The notes: generated from the sequence alone by a model not told the origin. Counted from the first letter of the stretch, positions 18,134 to 27,632 are shown. The stretch is 64,000 nt of DNA from CADEEN01 sp963840805 (GCA_963840805.1 CAWJAJ010000006.1:210576-274575); one strand, 5' to 3'. A program made the numbers and translations.

Positions 18134-18838
18134 ATGGGTCTGTTTTCGATCTTCAAGCGCCCGGGTGGCGCGGCACCGGCCGCAGCCGCCGGCGACGCGG
18201 CACTGGCGGTCGATTCGGCACGCATGCGCGCGCGGCGGCGCCTGATCGGCGCGGTGGTGTTGCTCGGCATCGGCGTGATCGCCTTTCCGCTGTTGTTCGA
18301 GACGCAGCCGCGACCGATTCCCGTTGATATCGCGATCGAGATTCCGCGCAAGGAGGGCGCGCCGGCGCTCGTGGTGCCCCCACCGCGGCCCGCAGCCACC
18401 GCAGCGTCCAAGCCGGTCGGCGTGCTGCCGGTGATCACCGAATCGAAGGCGGGCGCTGACAAGGCCGTCGCGCCGCCGCCGTCGCCTCCGAAGCCCGAGG
18501 TTGCGGCGAAGCCGGACGCGCCGAAGGTCGAAGCACGCGGCGCAACGCCGCCGGCGTCGTCACCGCCCAGTCGCCTGGACAAGACCGAAGCGCCGCTCGC
18601 CGAGGCCAAGGGCCGCTTCGTCGTGCAGATCGGTGCCTTCGCCGACGCCGCGGTCGCGCGCGAGACGCGCGCCAAGGTCGAGAAGCTCGGCTTGCGCACC
18701 TACACCCAGGCCGTCGAGACCGACAACGGCAAGCGCACGCGGGTGCGGCTGGGGCCGTACGGGTCGCGTGATGAAGCCGAGGCTGCTGCGGCCAAGGTCA
18801 AGGCCGCCGGCCTGCCGGCAGCCGTGCTCACGCTATGA
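18134..18838 (+). CDS. dedD: SPOR-domain cell-division protein (DedD-like)
   Basis: 234 residues. It has a short cytoplasmic N-terminus, one transmembrane helix (LIGAVVLLGIGVIAFPLLF), a Pro/Ala/Lys-rich periplasmic linker and a C-terminal SPOR domain (GRFVVQIGAFADAAVARE to the end). SPOR domains bind septal peptidoglycan stripped of side chains, and DedD localises to the division site. It sits between folC and cvpA as in many proteobacteria and overlaps cvpA by four bases. Confidence 0.88.
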   Translation: MGLFSIFKRPGGAAPAAAAGDAALAVDSARMRARRRLIGAVVLLGIGVIAFPLLFETQPRPIPVDIAIEIPRKEGAPALVVPPPRPAATAASKPVGVLPVITESKAGADKAVAPPPSPPKPEVAAKPDAPKVEARGATPPASSPPSRLDKTEAPLAEAKGRFVVQIGAFADAAVARETRAKVEKLGLRTYTQAVETDNGKRTRVRLGPYGSRDEAEAAAAKVKAAGLPAAVLTL

Positions 18839-19335
18839 ACTTCGCGTCGCTTGGCTGGGTCGACTGGGCGCTGCTCGCGTTGCTCGCGCTGTCGATCGCG
18901 GTGGGCCTGTGGCGCGGTCTGGTGTTCGAGGTCCTGTCGTTGCTGGGCTGGGTTGCGGCCTATATCGCGGCGCAGGCGTTCGCACCGGCGGTGGCCATTC
19001 ATGTGCCCGTCGGCACGCCCGGCGGCGCGATCAATCTGGCCGCGGCATTCGCGGTGGTGTTCGTGCTGGCGCTGATCGCGTGGGCGCTGGCCTCGCGCCT
19101 GCTGCGCCTGTTGATCCATGCCACACCGCTGCAACTGGTCGATCGCGCGCTCGGCGGCGGTTTTGGCCTGTTGCGGGGCGCCGTGCTGCTGCTGGCGGTC
19201 GCCAGCGTGGTGTCGCTGACGCCGGCTTCGCGCTCGCCGGCCTGGCAGCGTTCGCAAGGCGCAGCCTGGCTCGTCACGGGATTGCAGACCCTGAAGCCGG
19301 TGTTGCCGGAACCCTTCGCGCAACGCCTGCCCTGA
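18835..19335 (+). CDS. cvpA: CvpA-family membrane protein
   Basis: 166 residues with four predicted membrane segments; it opens NFASLGWVDWALLALLALSIAVGLWRGLVFEVLSL with the CvpA hallmark W-D and RG residues. The name comes from colicin V export, but the physiological role is unclear and it is commonly linked to purF. The stop lies 14 bases before purF. Confidence 0.92.
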   Translation: MNFASLGWVDWALLALLALSIAVGLWRGLVFEVLSLLGWVAAYIAAQAFAPAVAIHVPVGTPGGAINLAAAFAVVFVLALIAWALASRLLRLLIHATPLQLVDRALGGGFGLLRGAVLLLAVASVVSLTPASRSPAWQRSQGAAWLVTGLQTLKPVLPEPFAQRLP

Positions 19336-19349
19336 AAGGACAATGGGCC

Positions 19350-20864
19350 ATGTGTGGCATCGTCGGCGTCATCTCCAAAGCGCCCGTCAACCAGCTGATC
19401 TATGACGCGCTGCTGCTGTTGCAGCACCGTGGCCAGGACGCTGCCGGCATCGTCACGATGCTGGATCAGAAGTGCTTCATGCAGAAGGCGCGCGGCATGG
19501 TGCGCGATGTCTTTCGCACGCGCAACATGCGCGCGCTGCCGGGCAACGTCGGCCTGGGCCAGGTGCGCTATCCGACAGCCGGCAATGCCTACAGCGAAGA
19601 GGAGGCGCAGCCGTTCTACGTGAATGCGCCTTTCGGCATCGTGCTGGTGCACAACGGCAATCTGACCAACGCCCGTTCGTTGAAGGCCGAATTGTTCGAG
19701 GTCGATCGCCGACACATCAACACCGAGAGCGACACCGAGGTGCTGATCAACATCCTGGCGCATGAACTCGAGTTGGCCGCCCGCGACCTGCCCCTGACGC
19801 CGACCGTGGTCTTCAAGGCGGTGGCGGCCGTGCACCGCCGCGTGCGGGGCTCCTACGCGGTGATAACGTTGATCGCTGGCCACGGCCTGTTGGCCTTCCG
19901 CGACCCCTTCGGTATCCGGCCGCTGGTGTTCAGCCAGGACAAGGACGGCGAAGTGATGGTCGCCAGCGAGAGCGTCGCGCTCGACGGCACCGGCCATCGA
20001 CTGGCGCGCGACGTCGCGCCCGGAGAGGCCATCTTCATCGACCTCGCGGGCCGTGTGCACAGCCGCCAGTGCGCCGACAAGCCGAGCCTGAACCCGTGCA
20101 TGTTCGAGTTCGTCTACTTGGCCCGTCCGGATTCGGTGATGGATGGCGTGTCGGTGTACCAGGCAAGGCTGAACCTCGGTGAATCGCTGGCGCAGCGGCT
20201 GATCTCGACGATGCCGCCGTCGGACATCGACGTCGTGATACCGATTCCTGAATCGAGCCGGCCGAGCGCGATGCAGCTGGCGCAGAAGATCGGCAAGCCC
20301 TACCGCGAGGGCTTCGTCAAGAACCGCTATGTCGGCCGCACCTTCATCATGCCCGGCCAGGCGGTGCGCAAGAAGAGCGTGCGGCAGAAGTTGAACGCGA
20401 TCGGCGTCGAGTTCAAGGGCCGCAACGTGCTGCTCGTCGATGACTCGATCGTGCGCGGTACCACCAGCCAGGAGATCGTGCAGATGGCGCGCGAAGCCGG
20501 CGCGCGCAAGGTCTACATGGCGTCGGCCGCGCCGCCGGTGCGCTACCCCAACGTGTATGGCATCGACATGCCGACCAAGGAAGAGTTGATCGCGAACGGC
20601 CGCAGCATCGAAGAGATCCGCCAGTTCATCGGCGCCGATGCGTTGATCTATCAGGACGTCGATGCGATGAAGCGCGTGGTCGGAGCGCTCAATCCGCGCA
20701 TTGCCAGCTTCGAGGCCAGTTGTTTCGACGGCCACTACATCACCGGCGATGTCAGCGATGCCGATTTCGCCGCGCTCGAGGCCCAGCGCCGGCTGCAGTT
20801 CGATGATGAGGAGTCGGGCGACCGTGGCCGCCTCGCGCTGCAGAGCGTGGCGGAGAAGGCATGA
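19350..20864 (+). CDS. purF: Amidophosphoribosyltransferase
   Basis: First step of purine synthesis: PRPP plus glutamine to phosphoribosylamine. 504 residues. Cys2 directly after the initiator Met (MCGIVGVI) is the glutaminase nucleophile, so no propeptide is present. The PRPP loop reads VLLVDDSIVRGTT. The open frame extends far upstream, but ATG 19350 is fixed by the Cys2 requirement and a GAAAGGA ribosome site. Confidence 0.98.
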   Translation: MCGIVGVISKAPVNQLIYDALLLLQHRGQDAAGIVTMLDQKCFMQKARGMVRDVFRTRNMRALPGNVGLGQVRYPTAGNAYSEEEAQPFYVNAPFGIVLVHNGNLTNARSLKAELFEVDRRHINTESDTEVLINILAHELELAARDLPLTPTVVFKAVAAVHRRVRGSYAVITLIAGHGLLAFRDPFGIRPLVFSQDKDGEVMVASESVALDGTGHRLARDVAPGEAIFIDLAGRVHSRQCADKPSLNPCMFEFVYLARPDSVMDGVSVYQARLNLGESLAQRLISTMPPSDIDVVIPIPESSRPSAMQLAQKIGKPYREGFVKNRYVGRTFIMPGQAVRKKSVRQKLNAIGVEFKGRNVLLVDDSIVRGTTSQEIVQMAREAGARKVYMASAAPPVRYPNVYGIDMPTKEELIANGRSIEEIRQFIGADALIYQDVDAMKRVVGALNPRIASFEASCFDGHYITGDVSDADFAALEAQRRLQFDDEESGDRGRLALQSVAEKA

Positions 20865-22081
20865 GCGAGATGAAGAAGCTGCCGCGTGTCGATCTGCCGC
20901 CCGATGTACGGCTGGATACGCTGGCCGTGCGCGAAGGCCTGCCGCCGTCGCAATGGGGCGAGAACTCGGAGGCGCTGTATCTCACCAGTTCTTTCGTGCA
21001 CCCGGATGCAGCGACCGCCGCGGCGCGATTTGCCAACGAAGAGGAAGCCTTCGTCTACAGCCGCTTCTCGAACCCGACCGTGACGATGATGGAGCGTCGC
21101 CTGGCGGCGCTCGAGGGCACCGAAGCCTGCATCGGCACCTCCAGCGGCATGGCGGCGATCCTGCTGCTGGTGATGGGGCTGCTGAAGGCCGGCGACCATG
21201 TGGTGTGCTCGCAAAGCGTGTTCGGTTCGACCATCAAGTTGCTGCAGGGCGAGTTCGGCAAGTTCGGCGTGCAGACGACGTTCGTATCGCAGACCGACGT
21301 GGCGCAATGGCGCGCGGCGATGCGGCCGAACACGAAACTGCTGTTTGCCGAGACACCGAGCAACCCGCTGACCGAAGTTTGCGATATCGCTGCGCTTGCG
21401 GCGATCGCGCACGATGCCGGCGCGCTGCTGGCGGTCGACAACTGCTTCTGCTCGCCGGCGCTGCAGCAGCCGGTGAAGTGGGGCGCCGATATCGTGATGC
21501 ACTCCGGCACCAAGTACCTCGACGGACAGGGCCGCGTGATCGCGGGCGCGCTGTGTGCCAGCGAGCAACTCGTCAATGACAAGCTGGTGCCGGTGATGCG
21601 CAGCGCCGGCATGAGCCTGTCGCCGTTCAACGCCTGGGTGGTATTGAAGGGGCTGGAGACACTCTCGATCCGCATGCGGGCGCAGAGCGAGCGTGCTTTG
21701 GCGATGGCCCAGTGGCTCGAATCCGTGCCGTGCGTCGAGCGCGTCTACCACCCGAGCTTGCCCTCGCACCCGCAGCACGCATTGGCGATGGCGCAGCAGT
21801 CGGGGCAGGGTGGTGCGGTGGTGTCGTTCATCGTCAAGGGCGGCCGTGCCGCGGCGTTCGCGGTGATCGACGCGACACGCATCTGCTCGATCACCGCCAA
21901 TCTGGGCGACACGAAGACGACCATCACCCATCCGGCCAGCACCTCGCACGGCCGGCTGTCGGAAGAACAGCGCCTGGCGGCGGGCATCACGCAAGGGATG
22001 ATCCGGCTCGCCGTCGGCTTGGAGGACGTCGACGACCTGAAGGCCGATCTGCAGCGCGGCTTCGAGGCGGTCGGCGCATGA
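20861..22081 (+). CDS. metZ: O-succinylhomoserine sulfhydrylase
   Basis: PLP enzyme that forms homocysteine from O-succinylhomoserine and sulfide in methionine synthesis. 406 residues, Cys/Met-metabolism fold. The PLP lysine lies in MHSGTKYLDGQGR. Members next to purF in betaproteobacteria are MetZ rather than cystathionine synthases, which is the basis of the substrate call. Start and stop both overlap neighbours by four bases (ATGA with purF and with gltX). Confidence 0.93.
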   Translation: MSEMKKLPRVDLPPDVRLDTLAVREGLPPSQWGENSEALYLTSSFVHPDAATAAARFANEEEAFVYSRFSNPTVTMMERRLAALEGTEACIGTSSGMAAILLLVMGLLKAGDHVVCSQSVFGSTIKLLQGEFGKFGVQTTFVSQTDVAQWRAAMRPNTKLLFAETPSNPLTEVCDIAALAAIAHDAGALLAVDNCFCSPALQQPVKWGADIVMHSGTKYLDGQGRVIAGALCASEQLVNDKLVPVMRSAGMSLSPFNAWVVLKGLETLSIRMRAQSERALAMAQWLESVPCVERVYHPSLPSHPQHALAMAQQSGQGGAVVSFIVKGGRAAAFAVIDATRICSITANLGDTKTTITHPASTSHGRLSEEQRLAAGITQGMIRLAVGLEDVDDLKADLQRGFEAVGA

Positions 22082-23467
22082 CGGTCCGCACCCGCATCGC
22101 GCCGTCGCCCACCGGATTCCTGCACCTGGGCACAGCACGCACCGCGCTGTACTCGTGGGCCTACGCACGCCATCACGGCGGCCAATTCGTGCTGCGCATC
22201 GAAGACACCGACGCTGCGCGCTCGACGCAGGACGCAGTCGACCAGATCCTGGCCGCGATGCATTGGCTCGGTCTGGACTACGACGAGGGCCCAATCCACC
22301 AGATGCAGCGGCTGGCGCGCTACCAGGCCGTGGCCGAACAACTGGTGCGCGGCGGGCACGCCTATCGCTGCTACTGCACGCCGGCCGAGTTGGATGCGAT
22401 GCGCGAGGCCCAGCGCGCGCGCGGCGAGAAGACGCGCTATGACGGGCGCTGGCGCCCCGAGCCGGGCAAGGTACTGCCGCCGGTGCCGTCCGGCGTCAGC
22501 CCGGTCGTGCGCCTGAAGAATCCGCCCGATGGCGACGTGGCCTGGCACGACCTGGTGAAGGGCCCGATCTCGATCAGCAATCGCGAGATCGACGACCTGA
22601 TCCTGCTGCGGCCGGACGGCGTTCCGACCTACAACTTCGCCGTGGTCGTCGACGACTGGGACATGCGCATCACGCACGTCTTTCGCGGCGACGAACATGT
22701 CAACAACACGCCGTGGCAGATCAATATCTTTCGCGCGATCGGTGCACCGCTGCCGCAGTTCGGCCATTGCCCGATCATCCTCGGCGACGACGGATTGAAG
22801 CTGTCCAAGCGGCGCGGCGCGGTCAGCGTCACCGCCTACGAGGAGGCCGGCTACCTCCCCGAAGCGATGCTCAATTACCTCGCGCGGCTGGGCTGGAGCC
22901 ATGGCGACGATGAACTCTTCACGCGCGAGCAGATGGTGGCGTGGTTCGACGGCAGCCACCTCGCGCGCAGCCCGGCGCAGTGGGATCCGGCCAAGCTCGC
23001 GTGGGTCAATGCGCACTACATCAAGCAGGCCGACGACCGGCGACTGGCCGCACTGGTGCAAGCGCAACTCGCCGGCCGCGGCGTGCGGGCCGGTGCGACT
23101 CGATCACCTGGCGAGCGCTTGCGCCTTGTTCAAGGATCGCTGCAACACCACGGTCGATCTCGCCGACTGGCTGCAGATGCTGTTCGCACCGGTCACCCCC
23201 GCCGCCGACGACGTCGCGGCGCACCTGACCGATGCGGTGCGCCCGGCACTCGTGGCCCTGCGTGATCGCCTCGCCGACGTGGCGTGGGACAAGGCCTCGA
23301 TCGCGGCCGCGATGAAGGAGGTGCTGGGCGCGCATCGACTGAAGATGCCGCAGCTTGCGCCGGCGCTGCGCGTGCTGGTCTGCGGCCGCACGCAGACGCC
23401 GTCGATCGACGCCGTGCTCGCACTGTTTGCACGCGACGTGGTGCTCGCGCGACTGCAGCACGTCTGA
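22078..23467 (+). CDS. gltX: Glutamate--tRNA ligase (one apparent frameshift)
   Basis: Charges tRNA-Glu. The class I signatures are present: PSPTGFLHLGTARTALY at the N-terminus and GLKLSKRRGAVS. The frame breaks at 23086: removing one C there restores GRGV-GPVRLDHLASACALFKDRCNTTVDL and an uninterrupted protein of 462 residues, the normal length. The gene is essential, so a real break is unlikely. Three tRNA genes, including its own substrate tRNA-Glu, lie directly downstream. Confidence 0.93.
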
Positions 23468-23477
23468 AAAAGCTGTC

Positions 23478-23483
23478 TATAAT
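23478..23483 (+). promoter_or_regulatory. Candidate -10 box for the tRNA gene cluster
   Basis: A perfect TATAAT lies 37 bases before the mature 5' end of tRNA-Ala, in a short AT-rich patch right after the gltX stop. A -35 box at 17 bases is poor (GCAGCA). Placement fits a stable-RNA promoter. Confidence 0.45.
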
Positions 23484-23519
23484 CGCGGTCTTGCTTGAAC
23501 GGCGTTGCCACACCTCGTC

Positions 23520-23595
<76 letters not shown>

Positions 23596-23645
23596 AGACC
23601 GCAAGGTCGAGGCGGGCGCGCAGTTCAGGTGTGATGAAGGTTTCA

Positions 23646-23721
23646 GTCCCCTTCGTCTAGAGGCCTAGGACACGACCCTTTCACGGTTGTAACAGGGGTT
23701 CGAATCCCCTAGGGGACGCCA
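23646..23721 (+). tRNA. tRNA-Glu (anticodon TTC)
   Basis: 76 bases with encoded CCA; starts GTCCCCTTCGTCTAG as in enterobacterial tRNA-Glu. The anticodon loop CTTTCAC is closed by CGACC/GGTTG, giving TTC. It lies 50 bases after tRNA-Ala and 50 before tRNA-Asp, probably one transcript. Confidence 0.97.
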
Positions 23722-23771
23722 AGTCTGGCTGCACTTGCGGACACACAAGTCCGGTAACGCAGCCACCGCGT

Positions 23772-23848
23772 GGAGTGGTAGTTCAGTTGGTTAGAATACC
23801 GGCCTGTCACGCCGGGGGTCGCGGGTTCGAGTCCCGTCCACTCCGCCA
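23772..23848 (+). tRNA. tRNA-Asp (anticodon GTC), integration target of the downstream island
   Basis: 77 bases with encoded CCA. The stem CCGGC/GCCGG frames the loop CTGTCAC, giving anticodon GTC. Its 3' half from 23814 onward recurs exactly at 33186-33222, the usual footprint of site-specific integration into a tRNA gene. The gene itself is intact, as expected when the element supplies the 3' end again. Confidence 0.97.
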
Positions 23849-23850
23849 AC
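23814..23850 (+). repeat. Left attachment-site repeat (attL) in the tRNA-Asp 3' end
   Basis: A 37-base block running from the anticodon-stem 3' strand through the TPsiC arm and CCA to the two bases after it. It is identical to 33186-33222 in the same orientation. Beyond the exact block the two copies stay similar (ATCAAG, AAA, ACGGG and a CTAGC-looped hairpin). Confidence 0.85.
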
Positions 23851-23862
23851 CATCAAGCAAAC

Positions 23863-23890
23863 ACGGGGCCTAGCGCCCCGTGGTTCATTT
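23863..23890 (+). terminator. Terminator-like hairpin after tRNA-Asp
   Basis: Arms ACGGGGC (23863-23869) and GCCCCGT (23875-23881) with loop CTAGC, followed by GGTTCATTT, which is only weakly T-rich. The paired hairpin at 33235 has the same loop but a strong T-run, so this copy may have arrived with the island. Confidence 0.65.
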
Positions 23891-23918
23891 GTACCCCCCA
23901 ATAAGCCCCCGAACCTAG

Positions 23919-24014
23919 AAGTGCCCTGTCGAGGGGTTTCAGCGGGCGGAGGTGGCGGCGAAGCTGGCGAACTTGCCGCGTGGCGTCAGGGCAGATACGC
24001 GGCGGTTTGGCTAG
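23919..24014 (+). pseudogene. Fragment resembling a phage/plasmid ParB-type helper protein
   Basis: One open frame between TAG 23916 and TAG 24012 reads FQRAEVAAKLANLPRG near its middle. This recalls the QRAMxAAKLANMxxG helix of ParB/Srx-like DNA-methylation helper proteins of phages and conjugative elements. Only about 30 codons remain, without start codon. The match is from memory and short, so treat it as a hint that mobile-element debris lies at the left edge of the island. Confidence 0.25.
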
Positions 24015-24193
24015 GCAAACATGGCCTGGGCTTCCAGCACCAAGCGCTCAATCTCTTGCAAGTGGCGAGCGAGAGTGACGCTGGCCGGCGTTTCTGGGTT
24101 CTCGAAGAAGTAGAAGTCGTCAGCTCGACTTGGGACGTAGTCATGCCCAGTACCTCCGACGCTGCCCACGAAGACACATAACAGTTTAGACAT
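24011..24193 (-). CDS. Small hypothetical protein at the island left edge
   Basis: 60 codons on the minus strand, MSKLLCVFVGSVGGTGHDYV to LEAQAMFA. The composition looks protein-like (few Arg, mixed aromatic residues) rather than like a shadow frame, and no other gene overlaps it. I do not recognise a family. It partly overlaps the ParB-like fragment on the other strand, so at most one is real. Confidence 0.35.
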   Translation of the reverse strand: MSKLLCVFVGSVGGTGHDYVPSRADDFYFFENPETPASVTLARHLQEIERLVLEAQAMFA

Positions 24194-24249
24194 GCATTGA
24201 TCAGCAAAGATGTTGGTCCTGCTATTTCGCGAGTGTTAGGCTTTGATGC

Positions 24250-26085
24250 GTGTTCACCACCCGCCCTGAAATCACCGGCACCTTTGGAGTCGCTTCGTCG
24301 ACGCACTGGCTGGCCTCGCAAACCGCCATGGGGGTGCTGGAGCGCGGCGGCAATGCTTTCGACGCGGCAGCCGCAGGCGGCTTCGTGCTTCAGGTGGTGG
24401 AGCCGCATTTGAACGGCCCGGGCGGCGAGGTGCCCATCCTGCTGTGGAGCGAGCGCGAAAAAGGCATGACTGCCGTCCGCGGCCAGGGTTGTGCGCCCGC
24501 CGCGGCCACGCCGGAAGCCTTTCGTGCGTTGGGGTTCGAACAGGTGCCCGGCATCGGCTTGTTGCCGCTCACGGTGCCGAGCGCGTTTCCAGCGTGGCTC
24601 ACCCTGCTGCGAGACCACGGCACCTGGCCGCTGGCCGACGTGCTGGCGCCGGCGATCGCTTATGCGCGCGACGGCTTTCCGGTGGTGCCGCGGTGCGCCC
24701 AGGCGATCCTGGCAGTGCGGGAGCTGTTCAGTCAGCACTGGCCCACCTCGGCTTCCACCTGGCTGCCGGACGGCAAGGTTCCAACGCCCGGCAGCCTGTT
24801 TCGCCTGCCGGCGCTTGCCGCCACCTACGAGCGCCTCATCGCCGAGGCTGAACGCGAGGCCAGCGGGCGCACCGCCGTCATTGAAGCCGCCATGCGCAAT
24901 TGGCAGCAGGGTTTCGTGGCCCGCGAGATCGACCGGTATTGCCGCACCGAGGCCGTGCGCGACACGAGCGGCGAGCGCCATACAGGCCTGTTGCGGTACG
25001 AGGACATGGCGGCCTGGACAGTGCAGACCGAGGCGCCTGTGACCGCCAAGTTCGGCCGCTACAGCGTGGCCAAGTGCGGCTTCTGGAGCCAGGGGCCGAT
25101 GTTCCTGGAGCAGCTGGGCATGCTGCGCCACGCGGGGCTGGAGCACCACTCGCCGGAGACGGCGGGTTTCGTGCACCGCATCGCCGAGGCCACCAAACTT
25201 GCACTGGCCGACCGCGCCGCGTGGTACGGCGCGGCGCCCGGGGCCAACGTCGAAGCCCAGCAGGCGCTGCTCGGTGACGACTACCTGCGCGAGCGCTGGG
25301 GCATGGTCGATACACGGACGGCTTCGAAGATTCTGCGCGCAGGCCATCCCGCCGGGTTCGCGCCGCGCATGCCCGATCTGGGCGTCAGCGAACGCACGCT
25401 GAGCACCGCCGACATCCGTTTTGGCGTGGGTGAGCCCACCTTCGCCGCGTTGCCCCCCGTGGCCGAGTGGGCGGATCGTGAAATCTTCGTCGGCGACACC
25501 TGTCACATCGACGTGATCGACCGCCACGGCAACATGGTCGCTGCCACGCCGTCTGGCGGCTGGCTGTCATCCAGCCCGACTGTTCCCGCCCTGGGCTTTG
25601 CCCTCAGCACCCGACTGCAGATCACGTGGATGGAGCCTGGCCTGGCGAACACGGTGACACCGCGAGTTGCGCCCTGCACCACGCTGTCGCCATCGATGGC
25701 CCTGCGCGACGGCGAGCCCTACATGGCGTTCGGCACGCCCGGCGGCGACCAGCAGGACCAATGGTCTCTGGCCTTCTTCATCCGCCATGCCGTGCACGGT
25801 ATGAACCTGCAAGAGGCCATCGATGCGCCGGCCTGGCATGTCAAGCATGCACCCAGTTCGTTCTGGCCGCGCCAAACCACGCTCAATGCGCTCAACCTGG
25901 AGTCGCGTTTCGCTCCCGAAGAGATCGAGCGGCTGCGCACGCTCGGTCACCGCGTCACCGTGGGCGATGCTTGGTCCGAAGGCCGTCTTTCGGCCTGCAG
26001 CCGCGAACGCGATGCCAAGGGCAGGCTGCTGCTGCGCGCCGCCGCCAATCCGCGCGGCATGCAGGGCTACGCCGCCGGCCGCTAA
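24250..26085 (+). CDS. Gamma-glutamyltransferase family protein
   Basis: Ntn-hydrolase of the GGT family, 611 residues. N-terminal GGNAFDAAAAGGFVLQVVEPHLNGPGGEVPILL matches the large-subunit region. The self-cleavage/catalytic Thr is Thr417 in VGDTCHIDVIDRHGNMVAATPSGG, with the SPSMAL and AFGTPGGDQQDQW motifs after it. No classical signal peptide is visible, so it may be cytoplasmic, unlike periplasmic glutathione-degrading GGTs; related proteins include acylases and oxamate amidohydrolase (HpxW). It starts at GTG 24250. It heads the island cargo, 38 bases before a TctC gene, suggesting its substrate is what the binding protein captures. Confidence 0.82.
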   Translation: MFTTRPEITGTFGVASSTHWLASQTAMGVLERGGNAFDAAAAGGFVLQVVEPHLNGPGGEVPILLWSEREKGMTAVRGQGCAPAAATPEAFRALGFEQVPGIGLLPLTVPSAFPAWLTLLRDHGTWPLADVLAPAIAYARDGFPVVPRCAQAILAVRELFSQHWPTSASTWLPDGKVPTPGSLFRLPALAATYERLIAEAEREASGRTAVIEAAMRNWQQGFVAREIDRYCRTEAVRDTSGERHTGLLRYEDMAAWTVQTEAPVTAKFGRYSVAKCGFWSQGPMFLEQLGMLRHAGLEHHSPETAGFVHRIAEATKLALADRAAWYGAAPGANVEAQQALLGDDYLRERWGMVDTRTASKILRAGHPAGFAPRMPDLGVSERTLSTADIRFGVGEPTFAALPPVAEWADREIFVGDTCHIDVIDRHGNMVAATPSGGWLSSSPTVPALGFALSTRLQITWMEPGLANTVTPRVAPCTTLSPSMALRDGEPYMAFGTPGGDQQDQWSLAFFIRHAVHGMNLQEAIDAPAWHVKHAPSSFWPRQTTLNALNLESRFAPEEIERLRTLGHRVTVGDAWSEGRLSACSRERDAKGRLLLRAAANPRGMQGYAAGR

Positions 26086-26123
26086 TCTGTTCTCGTTTTT
26101 CACCTTCCGCTGAGGACCTCACC

Positions 26124-27089
26124 ATGTTGAACCGCCTTACCCGCTCGCTGGCCGCACTGGTGCTCTGCGCCGCGGCCCAAGCCGCCTCGGCCGCCTATCC
26201 GGACAAGCCCATCACGCTCGTCGTGCCGTGGGCGCCAGGCGGCTCCACCGACATCATTGCGCGCGCCATCGGCCAACAACTCACGACGTCGATGGGGCAG
26301 CAGGTGCTGGTGGAAAACCGCGCGGGGGCGTCCGGCAACCTCGGCGCGGGTCTGGTCGCCAAGGCCAAGCCCGACGGCTACACCGTGCTGATCGACACCA
26401 TGACCACGCTGGCCGTGAACCCGGCGCTGATGGCCAACATGCCGTTCAAGGCCCCGGAAGATTTCACGCCCATTGCGCTGATAGCGAATGTGGTCAACAC
26501 GATGGTGGTCAACCCTTCGGTGCCGGCCAAGACCGTGCGCGAATTCATCGCCTATGCCAAGGCCAATCCGACCAAGCTGGCCTATGCCTCCGCGGGCAAC
26601 GGCTCCACCAACCATCTGGCGGCCGAGATGTTCAAGCGCGCCGCCGGCATCGAGATGCTGCACGTGCCCTACAAGGGCGGTGCGCCCGCGGTGGCCGACA
26701 CGGCCGCGAACCAGACCCAGGTGCTCTTTTCGGCCGGCACGCAGACGCTGCCGCACGTCAAGTCCGGCCGGCTGAACCTGCTGGCGGTGACCGAGCCGCA
26801 ACGCTCAGCGCTGCTACCCGATGTGCCGACCGTGGCCGAAACCCTGCCAGGCTTCAACATGAGCGTGTGGTACGCGGCCTATGGCCCGGCCGGCATGCCG
26901 CGGGCGCTGGTGGAACGCCTGAACGCCGAGATCAACAAGGCGCTCGCCATGCCGGAAGTGCGAGCCCGCATGGACAGCATCGGCGTGGATGTGGTGCAAA
27001 GCACGCCCGAACAACTGGCTTCGACGTTGCTGAAGGACAGCGAACGTTACGCCAAAATGATCAAAGACCTGAACATCAAGGCAGACTGA
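26124..27089 (+). CDS. Tripartite tricarboxylate transporter receptor (TctC/Bug family)
   Basis: 321-residue periplasmic solute receptor. Signal peptide MLNRLTRSLAALVLCAAAQA with cleavage near ASAAYPDKP, then the Bug-family start YPDKPITLVVPWAPGGSTDIIARAIG and AKPDGYTVLIDT. ATG 26124 follows TGAGGACCTCACC, which fits. No tctA/tctB membrane genes accompany it, as is common for the expanded Bug family in Burkholderiales. Likely co-transcribed with the GGT-like gene. Ligand unknown. Confidence 0.9.
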   Translation: MLNRLTRSLAALVLCAAAQAASAAYPDKPITLVVPWAPGGSTDIIARAIGQQLTTSMGQQVLVENRAGASGNLGAGLVAKAKPDGYTVLIDTMTTLAVNPALMANMPFKAPEDFTPIALIANVVNTMVVNPSVPAKTVREFIAYAKANPTKLAYASAGNGSTNHLAAEMFKRAAGIEMLHVPYKGGAPAVADTAANQTQVLFSAGTQTLPHVKSGRLNLLAVTEPQRSALLPDVPTVAETLPGFNMSVWYAAYGPAGMPRALVERLNAEINKALAMPEVRARMDSIGVDVVQSTPEQLASTLLKDSERYAKMIKDLNIKAD

Positions 27090-27092
27090 CGC

Positions 27093-27632
27093 ATGAGGCC
27101 GACAGCGCTTCCAGCGGCGGTTTGTGATGCCCTGGACGACGCACTGGACGCAGCCGCCACGTGCGACGATGCGCTCAAGGCCATCCACATGGCATTGGTA
27201 AGCGTGGTGGGGCACAACCTGCTGACCGTGAATCTCGACGCCACGCAGCCCGACGATCCGCCTGACGAGGTGCAGTTGCAGCGTCTGTGGACTTCCGACC
27301 CGGGCGCTTATCCGGTGGGCGGACGCAAACGCAAGACGCTCACGCCCTGGACGCGGCAACTGCTGCAACGGGCCGAAGTATTCATCGGCGAAGGCGACGC
27401 GGCCCTAGCCGTGGTGTTCGACGAGCACAAGAGCATCGCCGAGCTCGGTTTGCATGCGGTGGTGAATGTGCCTCTGCTGCAGGGCGAACGCTGTGTGGCC
27501 ACGTTCAACGTGCTGGGCACCCGGCACGAATGGCGGGCCCATGAGGTGGCGGCGATCCGGCAGCTGGCGCAACGGGCGACGCCCTGGGTGCTGCGAGGCC
27601 GGGCCGCGCAAGTTACATCGGGCGGCCGCTGA
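27093..27632 (+). CDS. GAF-domain protein
   Basis: 179 residues starting three bases after the tctC stop, so in the same operon. The body resembles a single GAF fold: N-terminal helix, YPVGGRKRK region, then AVFDEHKSIAELGLHAVVNVPLLQGERCVATFNVLG, the usual GAF core with the GL..VVNVPLL strand. No DNA-binding or enzymatic output domain is attached. Such stand-alone GAF proteins beside Bug receptors occur in this order; function unknown, perhaps small-molecule sensing. Confidence 0.75.
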   Translation: MRPTALPAAVCDALDDALDAAATCDDALKAIHMALVSVVGHNLLTVNLDATQPDDPPDEVQLQRLWTSDPGAYPVGGRKRKTLTPWTRQLLQRAEVFIGEGDAALAVVFDEHKSIAELGLHAVVNVPLLQGERCVATFNVLGTRHEWRAHEVAAIRQLAQRATPWVLRGRAAQVTSGGR

